Below are positions 8,763 through 16,476 of a stretch of 64,000 nt of DNA, one piece after another. The notes below the pieces were generated by a model, which made no database searches, was not told the DNA's origin, and saw only the letters and a program-made list of their open reading frames with translations. Every line of letters begins with the position of its first letter. Positions within the stretch are counted from its first letter, which is position 1. Where the stretch lies: the NCBI RefSeq assembly GCF_025950095.1, contig NZ_JAPDDR010000007.1, positions 248,001 through 312,000 on the forward strand. The letters run 5' to 3'. Origin of the DNA: Luteolibacter rhizosphaerae. GTDB lineage: Bacteria; Verrucomicrobiota; Verrucomicrobiia; Verrucomicrobiales; Akkermansiaceae. Made by a program: the position numbers and the translations under genes.

Positions 8763-8830
8763 GACAGGATCAGGCTACGGATGCGGGAGGGCTGTGGCAA
8801 GCGCCGTTCGTCCGAACAGCACCGCGCGGA

Positions 8831-9121
8831 TCAAGCGACGCGCTGGAAGTGCTGCAGGTGAACGCTCTCGTTCAGCTTGAGCTTGGCGGAGATGCGATCG
8901 ATCGCAGCCGGCTCGGCCTTGAAGAAGTAGTTCACGTAGTGACCGCTCTCGAGGTGGCGGGAGTTGTAAGCGAACTTGCGGCGGCCGATCTGCTGGACTT
9001 CGTCGAGCTTGGCGCCTTCGGCTTCGATTTCCTTGGAGACGGCGTTGACGAGTTCTTCGACGCTGGTGCCTTCGGTGGACTTGGTGTTGAGGACGATCAG
9101 TCCTTCGTATTTCCTGCTCAT
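8831..9121 (-). CDS. rpsF: 30S ribosomal protein S6
   Basis: 96-residue S6 protein of the small subunit platform. It begins MSRKYEGLIVLNTKSTEGTS from the ATG at 9121 and contains the typical IGRRKFAYNSRHLESGHYVNYFF strand and LNESVHLQHF near the C-terminus. The frame is open to 9238, but the extra 39 residues overlap pth and lack homology. It sits 13 bp after pth and just ahead of ssb on the same strand, a classical arrangement. Confidence 0.95.
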   Translation of the reverse strand: MSRKYEGLIVLNTKSTEGTSVEELVNAVSKEIEAEGAKLDEVQQIGRRKFAYNSRHLESGHYVNYFFKAEPAAIDRISAKLKLNESVHLQHFQRVA

Positions 9122-9134
9122 GGTGGGACCTTTG

Positions 9135-9722
9135 TTAGGGTGTTCCGTTGTTACTGTTGTAAAGATTGGCGGCGGTCGGGACGCCTTGGGAGTGCGCAAG
9201 CTGCACGGCCTCCACAGCCCTTGCAAGCGTGTTTTCAAGCAGTTCCCGCTCCTCTTCCCTGAAGTTTCCTAGGACGTGGCCGACCATTTCGCCGGGGTCC
9301 GAGCCGCCGATGCCGACCCTGAGACGGGGAAATCCGTCGCCGCCCAAATGCTCGATCAGCGACTTGATCCCGTTGTGACCTCCGGCGCTGCCTTTCTCAC
9401 GAAGGCGCAGCCTGCCGAGGGGTAGGGCGACATCGTCGTAAACCACCAGAACCTGGCGGGGGTGCCACTTGTGAAAGGAGAGGATCTGGTGAACCGGGCG
9501 CCCGCTGAGATTCATGAAGCACTGCGGCTTCATCAGGAGGAGGCCGGAGCTCGGGAGCTTCGCGAGATGGCTCTGCCATTTCGGCTTCGACTCGAAAGCG
9601 ACGCCGGCTTGGGCGGCCATGCGATCGAGGACCATAAAGCCGGCATTGTGGCGCGTGGCTTCGTACTGCCTGCCGGGATTGCCGAGGCCGACGATGAGCT
9701 CGATGGAAGTTCCGCTTTCCAA
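9135..9722 (-). CDS. pth: Peptidyl-tRNA hydrolase
   Basis: Recycles tRNA by cleaving the peptidyl-tRNA ester. The 195-residue protein has the signature LIVGLGNPGRQYEATRHNAG, with the catalytic His at about residue 25 in TRHNAG, then KPQCFMNLSG, VVYDDVALPLG and GSAGGHNGIKSL, and a C-terminal lid helix region. It lies between rplY and rpsF on the minus strand. A terminator-like hairpin separates it from rplY, so it may depend on readthrough or have its own promoter. Confidence 0.96.
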   Translation of the reverse strand: MESGTSIELIVGLGNPGRQYEATRHNAGFMVLDRMAAQAGVAFESKPKWQSHLAKLPSSGLLLMKPQCFMNLSGRPVHQILSFHKWHPRQVLVVYDDVALPLGRLRLREKGSAGGHNGIKSLIEHLGGDGFPRLRVGIGGSDPGEMVGHVLGNFREEERELLENTLARAVEAVQLAHSQGVPTAANLYNSNNGTP

Positions 9723-9732
9723 GTGTCCAAAG

Positions 9733-9766
9733 AAAAGCCCGGGCCGCGCGAAGCGGCCCGGGCTTG
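9733..9766 (-). terminator. Intrinsic terminator after rplY
   Basis: Perfect stem agcccgggccgc / gcggcccgggct with a gcgaa loop in the 60-bp gap between rplY and pth. Read on the minus strand it ends in TTTTCTTT, so it should terminate or attenuate transcription coming from rplY before pth. Confidence 0.75.
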
Positions 9767-9782
9767 AGAATCAGAATGTCGA

Positions 9783-10370
9783 TCAGGCGGCACCTGCGCT
9801 CTCGGACACGGCGGCAGCGGTCTTCGCCACGTGGGCGATCACCACTTCATCCGCGTGGGTAGCGGAGACACCGGCCGGGAGCTTCACATCACCGATGTGG
9901 AGGGAGTCGCCTTCGTTGAGGTGGGCGACATCGAACTCCAGCACTTCCGGAAGGACGGAAGCAGCGCAACGAACTTCCAGCGTGTGGCTGAGCTGCTCGA
10001 GCATGCCGCCGGACTTCACTCCGGCAGGCTCACCGAGGAGGTGCACCGGGATCTGGGCGGTGATTTCCGACTTCTCGTCGATGGCGAGGAAGTCCACGTG
10101 CAGCGGCTTGCCGCTAAGCGGGTCGTGCTGGACGGCCTTGAGGAAGGCGAGCTGGTTGGCACCGCCGAGATCAAGGTTGATGAGAATGTTTTCCGAGGTG
10201 GCGTGGGCCAGCAGCTCGTCGAAGGCCTTCGCGTTGACCTTCAGGTTCTTGTTTTCAGCACCGCGCCCGTAGATCACGGAGGGCACCCAGCCCTCGCGGC
10301 GCATTTGCTTGAGGACTCCGGAACCGGTGCGTTGGCGCGGTTCGGCTTGCAGGACGTGCTTCTTGGCCAT
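9783..10370 (-). CDS. rplY: 50S ribosomal protein L25 (CTC-type)
   Basis: 195-residue L25/CTC protein that binds 5S rRNA. The N-terminal L25 domain begins MAKKHVLQAEPRQRTGSG and includes PSVIYGRG and VQHDPLSGKPLHVDFL. The C-terminal TL5-type beta domain (about residues 100-185) has the IPVHLLGEPAGVKSGGMLEQ and LEVRCAASVLPE motifs. The length fits two-domain bacterial CTC proteins rather than the 94-residue E. coli form. A candidate sigma-70 promoter lies about 60 bp upstream and a terminator just downstream. prs, usually its neighbour, is 3.4 kb upstream because two plus-strand genes intervene. Confidence 0.96.
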   Translation of the reverse strand: MAKKHVLQAEPRQRTGSGVLKQMRREGWVPSVIYGRGAENKNLKVNAKAFDELLAHATSENILINLDLGGANQLAFLKAVQHDPLSGKPLHVDFLAIDEKSEITAQIPVHLLGEPAGVKSGGMLEQLSHTLEVRCAASVLPEVLEFDVAHLNEGDSLHIGDVKLPAGVSATHADEVVIAHVAKTAAAVSESAGAA

Positions 10371-10430
10371 GGCGGAAAAGGGCGTGATGATTCGAGTTCC
10401 GGACGGTGAGCTTCACCGCCGGGGGCGGGG

Positions 10431-10459
10431 TCTGTAGCGGCCCGCCCCGGTTTTGTCAA
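10431..10459 (-). promoter_or_regulatory. Sigma-70-like promoter of rplY
   Basis: Reading the minus strand: consensus -35 TTGACA (10459-10454), a 17-bp spacer, and -10 TACAGA (10436-10431). It lies 60-90 bp upstream of the rplY start. The perfect -35 and ideal spacing support it; the -10 is weak. Confidence 0.5.
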
Positions 10460-10595
10460 AATTTTGTTCCGGCCATTTTGCAAAGCCCGAACGCACCCGT
10501 TCTTTGAAACTCCTTGTCTCGGAGTCAGGACCGAGATAGGATCCGACCCGTTCCCCCGATTTTTTTATCGGGCCTCCCCCTCCCTCCCCACAACC

Positions 10596-10612
10596 CGGTT
10601 GCATGGCAACCG
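10596..10612. repeat. Perfect 7-bp-arm palindrome
   Basis: cggttgc-atg-gcaaccg, a perfect inverted repeat 60 bp upstream of the secreted-protein start. It could be an operator or a leader RNA hairpin; nothing else in the sequence decides between these. Confidence 0.5.
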
Positions 10613-10671
10613 TGAACCTCCCCCTGCGTGCGTTTCCCGCGCGCGAACCCAACCCCCACCTCCCCCGAACC

Positions 10672-13263
10672 ATGTACAAGCGGCTCTTCCTCCTGCTGTT
10701 CTGCCTGCTTTCCACGATGGGTCAGATCTTGGCCCAGATCCCCGGAAACGGACAATATCGCTTCAGCGTCCTTCTCGCCCCCCATGAGCTGAACGGGACG
10801 CTACCCATCACCATCACCCCTCCCGGCGGCACTCCGCAGGCGGGCACGATCACCGTGGCACTGGGGCCCAAGGGTGCACTGGCAGGCACCATGACCTTGG
10901 CGCCGAACACCTACACGATCTCCGGGTCCCAGAAGGCCACCAATAGCGGGCTGAGCGTCAAGCTGACGGCCACCGGCCCCGGTGGTGCGATCAAGCTGAA
11001 CGGTAGCCTGAAAACGGATGGCTACATCACCGGCAAAAGCGCAGGGGGCAAGGACCCGCTCATTCCCAAGGGCTCGGTCTTCGCGATCGATGCACGCGCC
11101 GCGAAGGCCTTGGTGGCGAAAATGGATATCCAGCTCAGCGCTGACGCCAAGGGCGTGGTGAGCGGCGGCGGAACGGCCCGTTTCCTCGGCCAAGACGAGA
11201 CGGTCAGCTTGAAGGGCAAGCTCACCAAAGCCGTGGTCGATCCCCGGCGGGGAACGGTGAAGAAAGGTGAGAGCTGCACGCTCACGCTGAGCTCTCCATC
11301 CATCAGTTGGAGCGGCAAGGGCTCGGTTCTCGAAGACGGTTTCGCTTTCGCCTGGAAGGCAAAAGGCGGCGGCGGCACGACCGCTGGGAGCCTGCTGCCG
11401 GTGAAGTCCACCGATGCCGACCAAGGCAGCTCGGCTGGGCAAATCGTGGTCGCGGACGGGGCGCTGGACGTGCTCTACCCCCGCTCCACCTCGATGAGCT
11501 TCGAGGTGATTGATGCCGTGCTGACGAGTTATCCGGACGAGGTCACCGCGCAGCTTAACCTGGGAACGGTTCCGGCCAGCTCGCTGGTGATTGGCGGCAA
11601 TACGATCACAATCAATCCGCTGAACTTCGCAGACGGCAAGAACACGCTGACCATCACTGCAAAGGACGAGCTAGGGCGCAGCATGAGCAGCAGCTTCGTC
11701 TTCTGGAGCGGGACTTACAGCCTGACGGTCACGGTGGTGGACGAACTCGGCAATCCGGTGCCCGGGGCCGATGTGTTCGCAGCGATCGGCGATAGCCCGA
11801 ACGTGGTGAAGTCCGGCATCTCCGGTGGGAACGGAGCGGTGATCTTCACCGGACTGCCCGACCGCACCATCACCCTGGAAGCATCGACCGCCAGCGGCCT
11901 GATCGGAACCACCTCGGTGGTGGGCACGGGCGGATCGACCACCGTAAAGGTGATCGGCTTCAAGACCCCCAGTGCGATTGCCAACAACGACTTTTCGACC
12001 GGCACGACCGCAGGCTGGGAAGTCTCCCCCGGAGCGGCCACGATCATCGCGCACGATGAGGGCGACACGGGTGCGGGAGCGCTAGCCACGCCCGCCAACG
12101 GTGCTTTTGCGGTAGGCCCGGACTACGACATGGAGCTGGCCACGCTCGGCGAAGGCCCGCAACTCGCCTCCCGCACGGCGGCCGTGAGCCCCGGCACGAA
12201 GGCCCTGAAGGTGCGCTACCGCTTCATCACCACGGAGGTTCCGGGCGGCTACTTCGGCAGTAAGTACAACGACTATTTCGCGATCGTTCTGCGCACGCAG
12301 TCGGGCGGGGGCTTCGCGGCGGAGGCGAACACCATGAACAACATGGGGCTGGCCGCCTTCGACGCGGCGGGCCGGACCGCGTGGCGTGAAGTAACGCTGC
12401 CGGTGACCGACACCGGCGACGTCTTCCAAGTGAACATGCTGGTGGCGAACGTGGGCGACGGGGCCTACGACTCGTACCTGATCGTCGACAAGATCGAGGA
12501 GGTGAAGATCGACCTCGTCGTCACGAACGCCGAGCGCCAGTTGCTCGAGACCAACCGCTTTGAGATCAAGGTCGATGGCGGGGCGGTCGGCTCGAACTTC
12601 AAGATCGAGATCAGCCGGGCCGGCTCAAACACCTGGTATCCCCTTTCAACCAACCAGATCGAAGACAACTTCAAGCAGCGCGTCGCGGGTGCTTTCAACC
12701 TGCGCGGCAAGGTGACGATCGAGGGGCAGGAATACACCACGCCGATGCGAGCGCTCACGGTGCGCTTCCCGGCTGCGAACGACATCAAGGGTGCCGCGAC
12801 CTGCGTGGCCGCCTTCGATGCCTCTTGGACCAGCACCAAGGCCTCCGCTACCGCGACGCAGCGGCGCGAGGAGGCCTTCTGGGTGCAGCTCAACACGAAC
12901 TCGAACAAGGAGGACTACGAGCTCACGACCAAGGTATTCGGGCCTTGGGTGACGAACTTGGAGGGGGCATGGGTCGATCCCGGTGCCACCCCGGCCGACA
13001 ACCCGGCCGCTCCCGCGCCAAACGCGACCGGAGCGGTCTACACCGTCGGAATCTTCCACACCCATACGCCAACGGTCTTCCGGACGGTGGGGCGGGGAGT
13101 GGGACCATCCGGGGCGGACGGCAACTATGCGAATGCCAAGGGAATGCCGATCTTCGCTTACGATTACGTGGGGGATGCCAGCGGGAACTCGCCAGCGGGA
13201 CATCCTCTGAATAGTGCGGCAAAGGTTTACACCGCGGGACCGACTCGGCGAGCGACGCCTTGA
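10672..13263 (+). CDS. Large secreted protein with JAMM/DUF4329-like C-terminus
   Basis: From the ATG at 10672 (MYKRLFLLLFCLLSTMGQILAQ, a signal peptide) the product is 863 residues. Residues ~25-260 form a Gly/Lys-rich beta region with repeated 'GxLK..GxxxGK' strands. An Ig/carboxypeptidase-regulatory-like domain follows (YSLTVTVVDELGNPVPGADV), then a jelly-roll-like part around residues 430-620. The last ~130 residues have a JAMM-type arrangement: a Glu in RREEAFWVQL (E733/E734), VGIFHTHT (H796, H798) and PSGAD (S813, D816), followed by GMPIFAYDY. This is the layout of metal-dependent JAB/DUF4329 domains, although the gap between HxH and SxxD is longer than in canonical JAMM. Overall function is unknown. 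It is inserted between prs and rplY. Confidence 0.7.
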   Translation: MYKRLFLLLFCLLSTMGQILAQIPGNGQYRFSVLLAPHELNGTLPITITPPGGTPQAGTITVALGPKGALAGTMTLAPNTYTISGSQKATNSGLSVKLTATGPGGAIKLNGSLKTDGYITGKSAGGKDPLIPKGSVFAIDARAAKALVAKMDIQLSADAKGVVSGGGTARFLGQDETVSLKGKLTKAVVDPRRGTVKKGESCTLTLSSPSISWSGKGSVLEDGFAFAWKAKGGGGTTAGSLLPVKSTDADQGSSAGQIVVADGALDVLYPRSTSMSFEVIDAVLTSYPDEVTAQLNLGTVPASSLVIGGNTITINPLNFADGKNTLTITAKDELGRSMSSSFVFWSGTYSLTVTVVDELGNPVPGADVFAAIGDSPNVVKSGISGGNGAVIFTGLPDRTITLEASTASGLIGTTSVVGTGGSTTVKVIGFKTPSAIANNDFSTGTTAGWEVSPGAATIIAHDEGDTGAGALATPANGAFAVGPDYDMELATLGEGPQLASRTAAVSPGTKALKVRYRFITTEVPGGYFGSKYNDYFAIVLRTQSGGGFAAEANTMNNMGLAAFDAAGRTAWREVTLPVTDTGDVFQVNMLVANVGDGAYDSYLIVDKIEEVKIDLVVTNAERQLLETNRFEIKVDGGAVGSNFKIEISRAGSNTWYPLSTNQIEDNFKQRVAGAFNLRGKVTIEGQEYTTPMRALTVRFPAANDIKGAATCVAAFDASWTSTKASATATQRREEAFWVQLNTNSNKEDYELTTKVFGPWVTNLEGAWVDPGATPADNPAAPAPNATGAVYTVGIFHTHTPTVFRTVGRGVGPSGADGNYANAKGMPIFAYDYVGDASGNSPAGHPLNSAAKVYTAGPTRRATP

Positions 13264-13295
13264 TCCGAGGCGAAGAAGACGCGAGATTGTTAGCC

Positions 13296-13736
13296 GTGAA
13301 CCCGAAACTTCTGATCGGAGCCCTCGTGGCATTCGGGATCGCGCTGGCGGTCTTGGTCTTCCGCGAACACAAAGTCGCGGGTGTCGAGGCCAGAGCCGCA
13401 ATTCAGCCGCCTCCGCCAGAAGAGAAGGTCGTCACGGCCAAGCCGGCGTCTCCCGCAGCGACCGAGACGCCTGTAGAGCCTGCCGCCCCCTCGAGCGATT
13501 CCGCTCCCCTCACCACCATGACCCGCGAAAAAGCGATCGAAAGCGCCCGAGCTGCTTGTGCCGGAAAAGTCGCCGTGCCTGAGAGTGCCCCCGTGAGGGT
13601 CAGCGAGGCGAACGGAAAGGTAACCGTGATCTTCGTGCAGGAACTCCCGCCCGGTGCCTTGGGTGGTGATTACCACGCCAAGGTCACACTGGACGCGACG
13701 AGCGGGGAAGTGATCGAGATCTTGGGATCCGACTGA
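13296..13736 (+). CDS. Small membrane-anchored protein, PepSY-like C-terminus
   Basis: A 146-residue product is read from a GTG at 13296 (NPKLLIGALVAFGIALAVLVF is an N-terminal membrane anchor). A Pro/Ala-rich linker (residues ~35-75) and an alpha/beta domain follow (MTREKAIESARAACAGKV...VTLDATSGEVIEILGSD) whose 'x-Lx-D-A-x-[ST]-G-E-V' ending resembles PepSY domains. The frame also opens at a TTG at 13260 that overlaps the stop of the preceding gene; the start is therefore uncertain. It probably forms a unit with the JAMM-like gene and converges on prs. Function unknown. Confidence 0.6.
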   Translation: MNPKLLIGALVAFGIALAVLVFREHKVAGVEARAAIQPPPPEEKVVTAKPASPAATETPVEPAAPSSDSAPLTTMTREKAIESARAACAGKVAVPESAPVRVSEANGKVTVIFVQELPPGALGGDYHAKVTLDATSGEVIEILGSD

Positions 13737-13752
13737 CGGATCGGAAGCTGCC

Positions 13753-14679
13753 TCAAACCTCGAAGAGCGAGGTGACGGACTGGCCGCCGTGGATGCGGCG
13801 GATCGCCTCGCCGAGGAGCGGGGCGATGCCGACCGCGCGAACCTTGTCCCCGGTCGCCTGCGGAACCGAATCGGTGGTGATGATTTCCTCGATCACGGAG
13901 TTCTTGATCCGCTCACGGCCCAGCTCGCCAAGGACGGCGTGCGAAACCCCGGCGAAGACGCGCTTGGCCCCGTGCTTGCCGAGGATTTCCGCGGCAGCGG
14001 TGAGGGTCCCGGCGGTCTCGGTCATGTCGTCCACGAGGATCACGTCGCGACCTTCGACGTCGCCGATCACGTTCATGGCCTCCACGCGGGTGGCGCTGAT
14101 GCGGTGCTTGGCGACGATCGCGAGGTCCGCGCCGAGGGCGTCGGCATAGGCCCGGGCCATCTTCACGCCGCCGACGTCCGGAGAGACGACCGTGATGTTC
14201 GAAGCATCCGGGTGGCGCTCGCGCAGGTAGTGGATGAGAGCGGGCTTCGCGTAGAGATGATCGACGGGAATATCGAAGAAACCCTGAATTTGCGGAGCGT
14301 GGAGGTCCATGGTGAGGACCCGACCCACGCCGGCGGAGGTGAGAAGGTTTGCCACCAGCTTGGCAGTGATCGGCACGCGGGGCTGGTCCTTCCGGTCCTG
14401 GCGGGCGTAGCCGAAGAAGGGCATCACGGCGGTAATCCGGCCGGCGCTGGCGCGGCGGGCGGCATCCACCATGATCAGCAACTCCATGATGTTGTGATTG
14501 GTGGGCGGGCAGCTGGGCTGCACGATGAAGACATCGTCACCGCGGATGTTCTCGTTGATTTTGACGAAAGTTTCACCGTCCGGGAACGCGGTGACATGGA
14601 CATCCGCGAGCGGTGTGCCAAGGGTTTCGGCGATGCGCTCGGCGAGCGCGCGGTGGGATGTTCCACTGATGAGTTTCAT
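13753..14679 (-). CDS. prs: Ribose-phosphate pyrophosphokinase
   Basis: Makes PRPP from ribose 5-phosphate and ATP for purine, pyrimidine, His and Trp synthesis. The 308-residue class I enzyme shows FPDGETFVKINENIRGDDVF, the FFGYARQDRKDQPR ATP loop, the DLHAPQIQGFFDIPVDHL block, and the PRPP-binding signature DVILVDDMTETAGTL with the adjacent acidic pair. It is divergent from the exosortase gene (67 bp). In many related bacteria it is followed directly by rplY and pth; here two plus-strand genes separate them. Confidence 0.97.
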   Translation of the reverse strand: MKLISGTSHRALAERIAETLGTPLADVHVTAFPDGETFVKINENIRGDDVFIVQPSCPPTNHNIMELLIMVDAARRASAGRITAVMPFFGYARQDRKDQPRVPITAKLVANLLTSAGVGRVLTMDLHAPQIQGFFDIPVDHLYAKPALIHYLRERHPDASNITVVSPDVGGVKMARAYADALGADLAIVAKHRISATRVEAMNVIGDVEGRDVILVDDMTETAGTLTAAAEILGKHGAKRVFAGVSHAVLGELGRERIKNSVIEEIITTDSVPQATGDKVRAVGIAPLLGEAIRRIHGGQSVTSLFEV

Positions 14680-14745
14680 GCAGGACGGCGGCGGGGCCGG
14701 ATTGTTGACAGTCCCGCTCGAATCGGCAACCCTGCATCCCGCAGA

Positions 14746-15735
14746 ATGATGGAAAGTCCGAACCCGCCATCACCCCCGGCCCAGGACAAGCGAGGTCTGC
14801 CCCTATGGGTAGCACCGGCGCTGTGCGGCCTGATCGTCGCGATTTTCTACTTCGTGGTCCAAGGTTTCGGCAATGCCGGCACCCACACCCCTGCCGCCTG
14901 GCTGCAGAGCACCTGGAACTCGGAAAACGATTTCGAGCACGGGTTCATGGTGCCGATCATCATGGTCGGACTGATCGCGTGGCAGTGGAAGAACCTGAAG
15001 AATCTGGCCCAAGGTGCCAAGGGGATGGGGATCGGGATGGCGGCGGCGATCCTCGGAATGGCCTTTTTCGTGATCGCGCATCGCTGCGGCCAGCCACGGC
15101 TGGCGATCGGCGGTCTGCCGATGATCCTATGGGGGGCCTCGCTCTACCTGTGGGGTTGGCCGGTGTCCCGGGTGCTGTTCTTCCCGCTGTTTTTCCTGTG
15201 GATCGGGATCCCGGTGCCGCAGTTCCAGCAGGCCACCACGCATCTCCAAGTGCTCTCCACGCACATGGCGCAGTGGGGTTCGAGCCTGTTCGGCATCGAA
15301 ACCATCGTCCGCGGTACGCAGATCTTCTCCGCGCACGGGACTTGGGAGCCGCTGGAGATCAACGAAGGCTGCGGTGGCATCCGCTCGCTGATGGCGCTGA
15401 TCATGATCTCCTCGGTCTGGGCCTACCTGGCCAAGGTCTCGCTTTGGAAGAAGGCGATCCTGCTGCTCTCCGCCTTCCCACTGGCGATCTTGGGGAACAT
15501 GATGCGGCTGACCTCGATCTTCGTGATTTCCGAGTTCGGCGATCCAAAATTCGCCGCCAACACTTGGCACGATTGGTCGGGCCTGGTGATTTTCTATCCC
15601 ATCTCCCTGTTCCTGCTGCTGCTGGTGCACTCCGCCCTCGAACAAGGCCTCCCTTGGAAGCGCCCGCGGAAGCGGCAGGTGCGCCGGGTGGTGGGTGAAT
15701 CCGAACCGAAGGCCAGCACCGTATCCGTCCCATGA
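14746..15735 (+). CDS. Exosortase
   Basis: Multi-pass membrane transpeptidase thought to cleave PEP-CTERM tails of exported proteins. From the ATG at 14746 the product is 329 residues (a second in-frame ATG is adjacent at 14749). Hydrophobic segments alternate along the length. The catalytic triad pattern is present: Cys in EINEGCGGIRSL (C209), Arg in NMMRLTSI (R254) and His in ANTWHDWSG (H275). The frame remains open upstream across prs on the opposite strand; that part is a shadow. A perfect TTGACA lies at 14705-14710 but without a convincing -10. It overlaps epsI by 4 bp. A PEP-CTERM substrate is encoded at 29807-30406. Confidence 0.93.
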   Translation: MMESPNPPSPPAQDKRGLPLWVAPALCGLIVAIFYFVVQGFGNAGTHTPAAWLQSTWNSENDFEHGFMVPIIMVGLIAWQWKNLKNLAQGAKGMGIGMAAAILGMAFFVIAHRCGQPRLAIGGLPMILWGASLYLWGWPVSRVLFFPLFFLWIGIPVPQFQQATTHLQVLSTHMAQWGSSLFGIETIVRGTQIFSAHGTWEPLEINEGCGGIRSLMALIMISSVWAYLAKVSLWKKAILLLSAFPLAILGNMMRLTSIFVISEFGDPKFAANTWHDWSGLVIFYPISLFLLLLVHSALEQGLPWKRPRKRQVRRVVGESEPKASTVSVP

Positions 15736-16472
15736 AACGCGGCTTCATTCTGGCAGCGGTTCTCGCGGCAGGGCTTTCCACCATCTTTTTCCTGCCCCCG
15801 TTCCAAGTGACGGGATCGGCGATGAAGATGGAGATTCCGGAGAATCTGGGAGGCTGGATGACCGAGAAGGTAGACCCCACTCCGCAGGAGATCGGCTCGC
15901 TGGCAAAGGACACCCGCTTCTCCAAGGCTCGCTGCATTCTGGTGCGTGAGGGCGAATTCGACTCGATCGGACGCCGCTTTGCCGACTCCGCTGACCTTTC
16001 GATCGTCCTCTCCGGAAAAGACCTCGCGAACTCGATTCACCGGCCGGAGCGCTGCATGGGCGCCCAAGGCCACGTCATCTACAATTCCGAGAAGACCAGC
16101 CTGGAGATCCCGGGATCGGGCACGGTGCCGACGCGACGCCTGCTATCCAAGATCAAGCTACCGACCGGCAAATCGAACGACGACTTCGTCGAGCTCAACT
16201 ATCTGACCTACTACTTCTTCGTAGGTCACGAGAACATCACCGAGAGCCATTCGGAGCGGGCGCTGGTGGACATGAAAGACCGGCTTAAGAAGGGCCAGGC
16301 GCAGCAATGGGCCTACGTGCTCGTGAGCATGCCCTTCAAAGCGGAGGGGACGACGGTCGCAGGACTGGAGAAGCTCCCCCCGCTGGAGATGGCGGACGAG
16401 AAGGTGAAATCCCTGCTGGGCGACATCTCCGCCAAGAACATCGAGTGGAAGCAGATCGCGGCGGTCAATTGA
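15732..16472 (+). CDS. Exosortase-associated protein, EpsI domain
   Basis: The 246-residue product has an N-terminal membrane anchor/signal (residues ~5-25, GFILAAVLAAGLSTIFFLPP). A soluble EpsI-type domain follows, containing the cysteine-bearing block SIHRPERCMGAQGHVI and the LNYLTYYFFVGH strand. EpsI proteins are encoded beside or fused to exosortases and are linked to export of surface polysaccharide and PEP-CTERM proteins. Its start overlaps the exosortase stop (ATGA), so translational coupling is likely. It converges with the tagaturonate-reductase-like gene 4 bp further on. Confidence 0.9.
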   Translation: MKRGFILAAVLAAGLSTIFFLPPFQVTGSAMKMEIPENLGGWMTEKVDPTPQEIGSLAKDTRFSKARCILVREGEFDSIGRRFADSADLSIVLSGKDLANSIHRPERCMGAQGHVIYNSEKTSLEIPGSGTVPTRRLLSKIKLPTGKSNDDFVELNYLTYYFFVGHENITESHSERALVDMKDRLKKGQAQQWAYVLVSMPFKAEGTTVAGLEKLPPLEMADEKVKSLLGDISAKNIEWKQIAAVN

Positions 16473-16476
16473 CCCT

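Larger units (their letters stand above)
10371..10671. other. Divergent intergenic region, rplY / JAMM-like gene
   Basis: About 300 bp without a credible gene. Seen here: the minus-strand promoter for rplY (10431-10459); a hairpin cccgat...atcggg around a T-tract near 10554-10573; and a perfect palindrome at 10596-10612. The plus-strand frame open from 10603 is an upstream extension of the secreted protein and is not thought to be translated, because a signal peptide begins at 10672. Confidence 0.6.

Noticed and set aside
14705..14733. Exosortase promoter with perfect TTGACA
   Set aside because: No acceptable -10 at 16-18 bp, so only mentioned, not called.
13789..14745. Upstream extension of the exosortase frame over prs
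   Set aside because: Low-complexity shadow of prs; the exosortase signature starts after the ATG at 14746.
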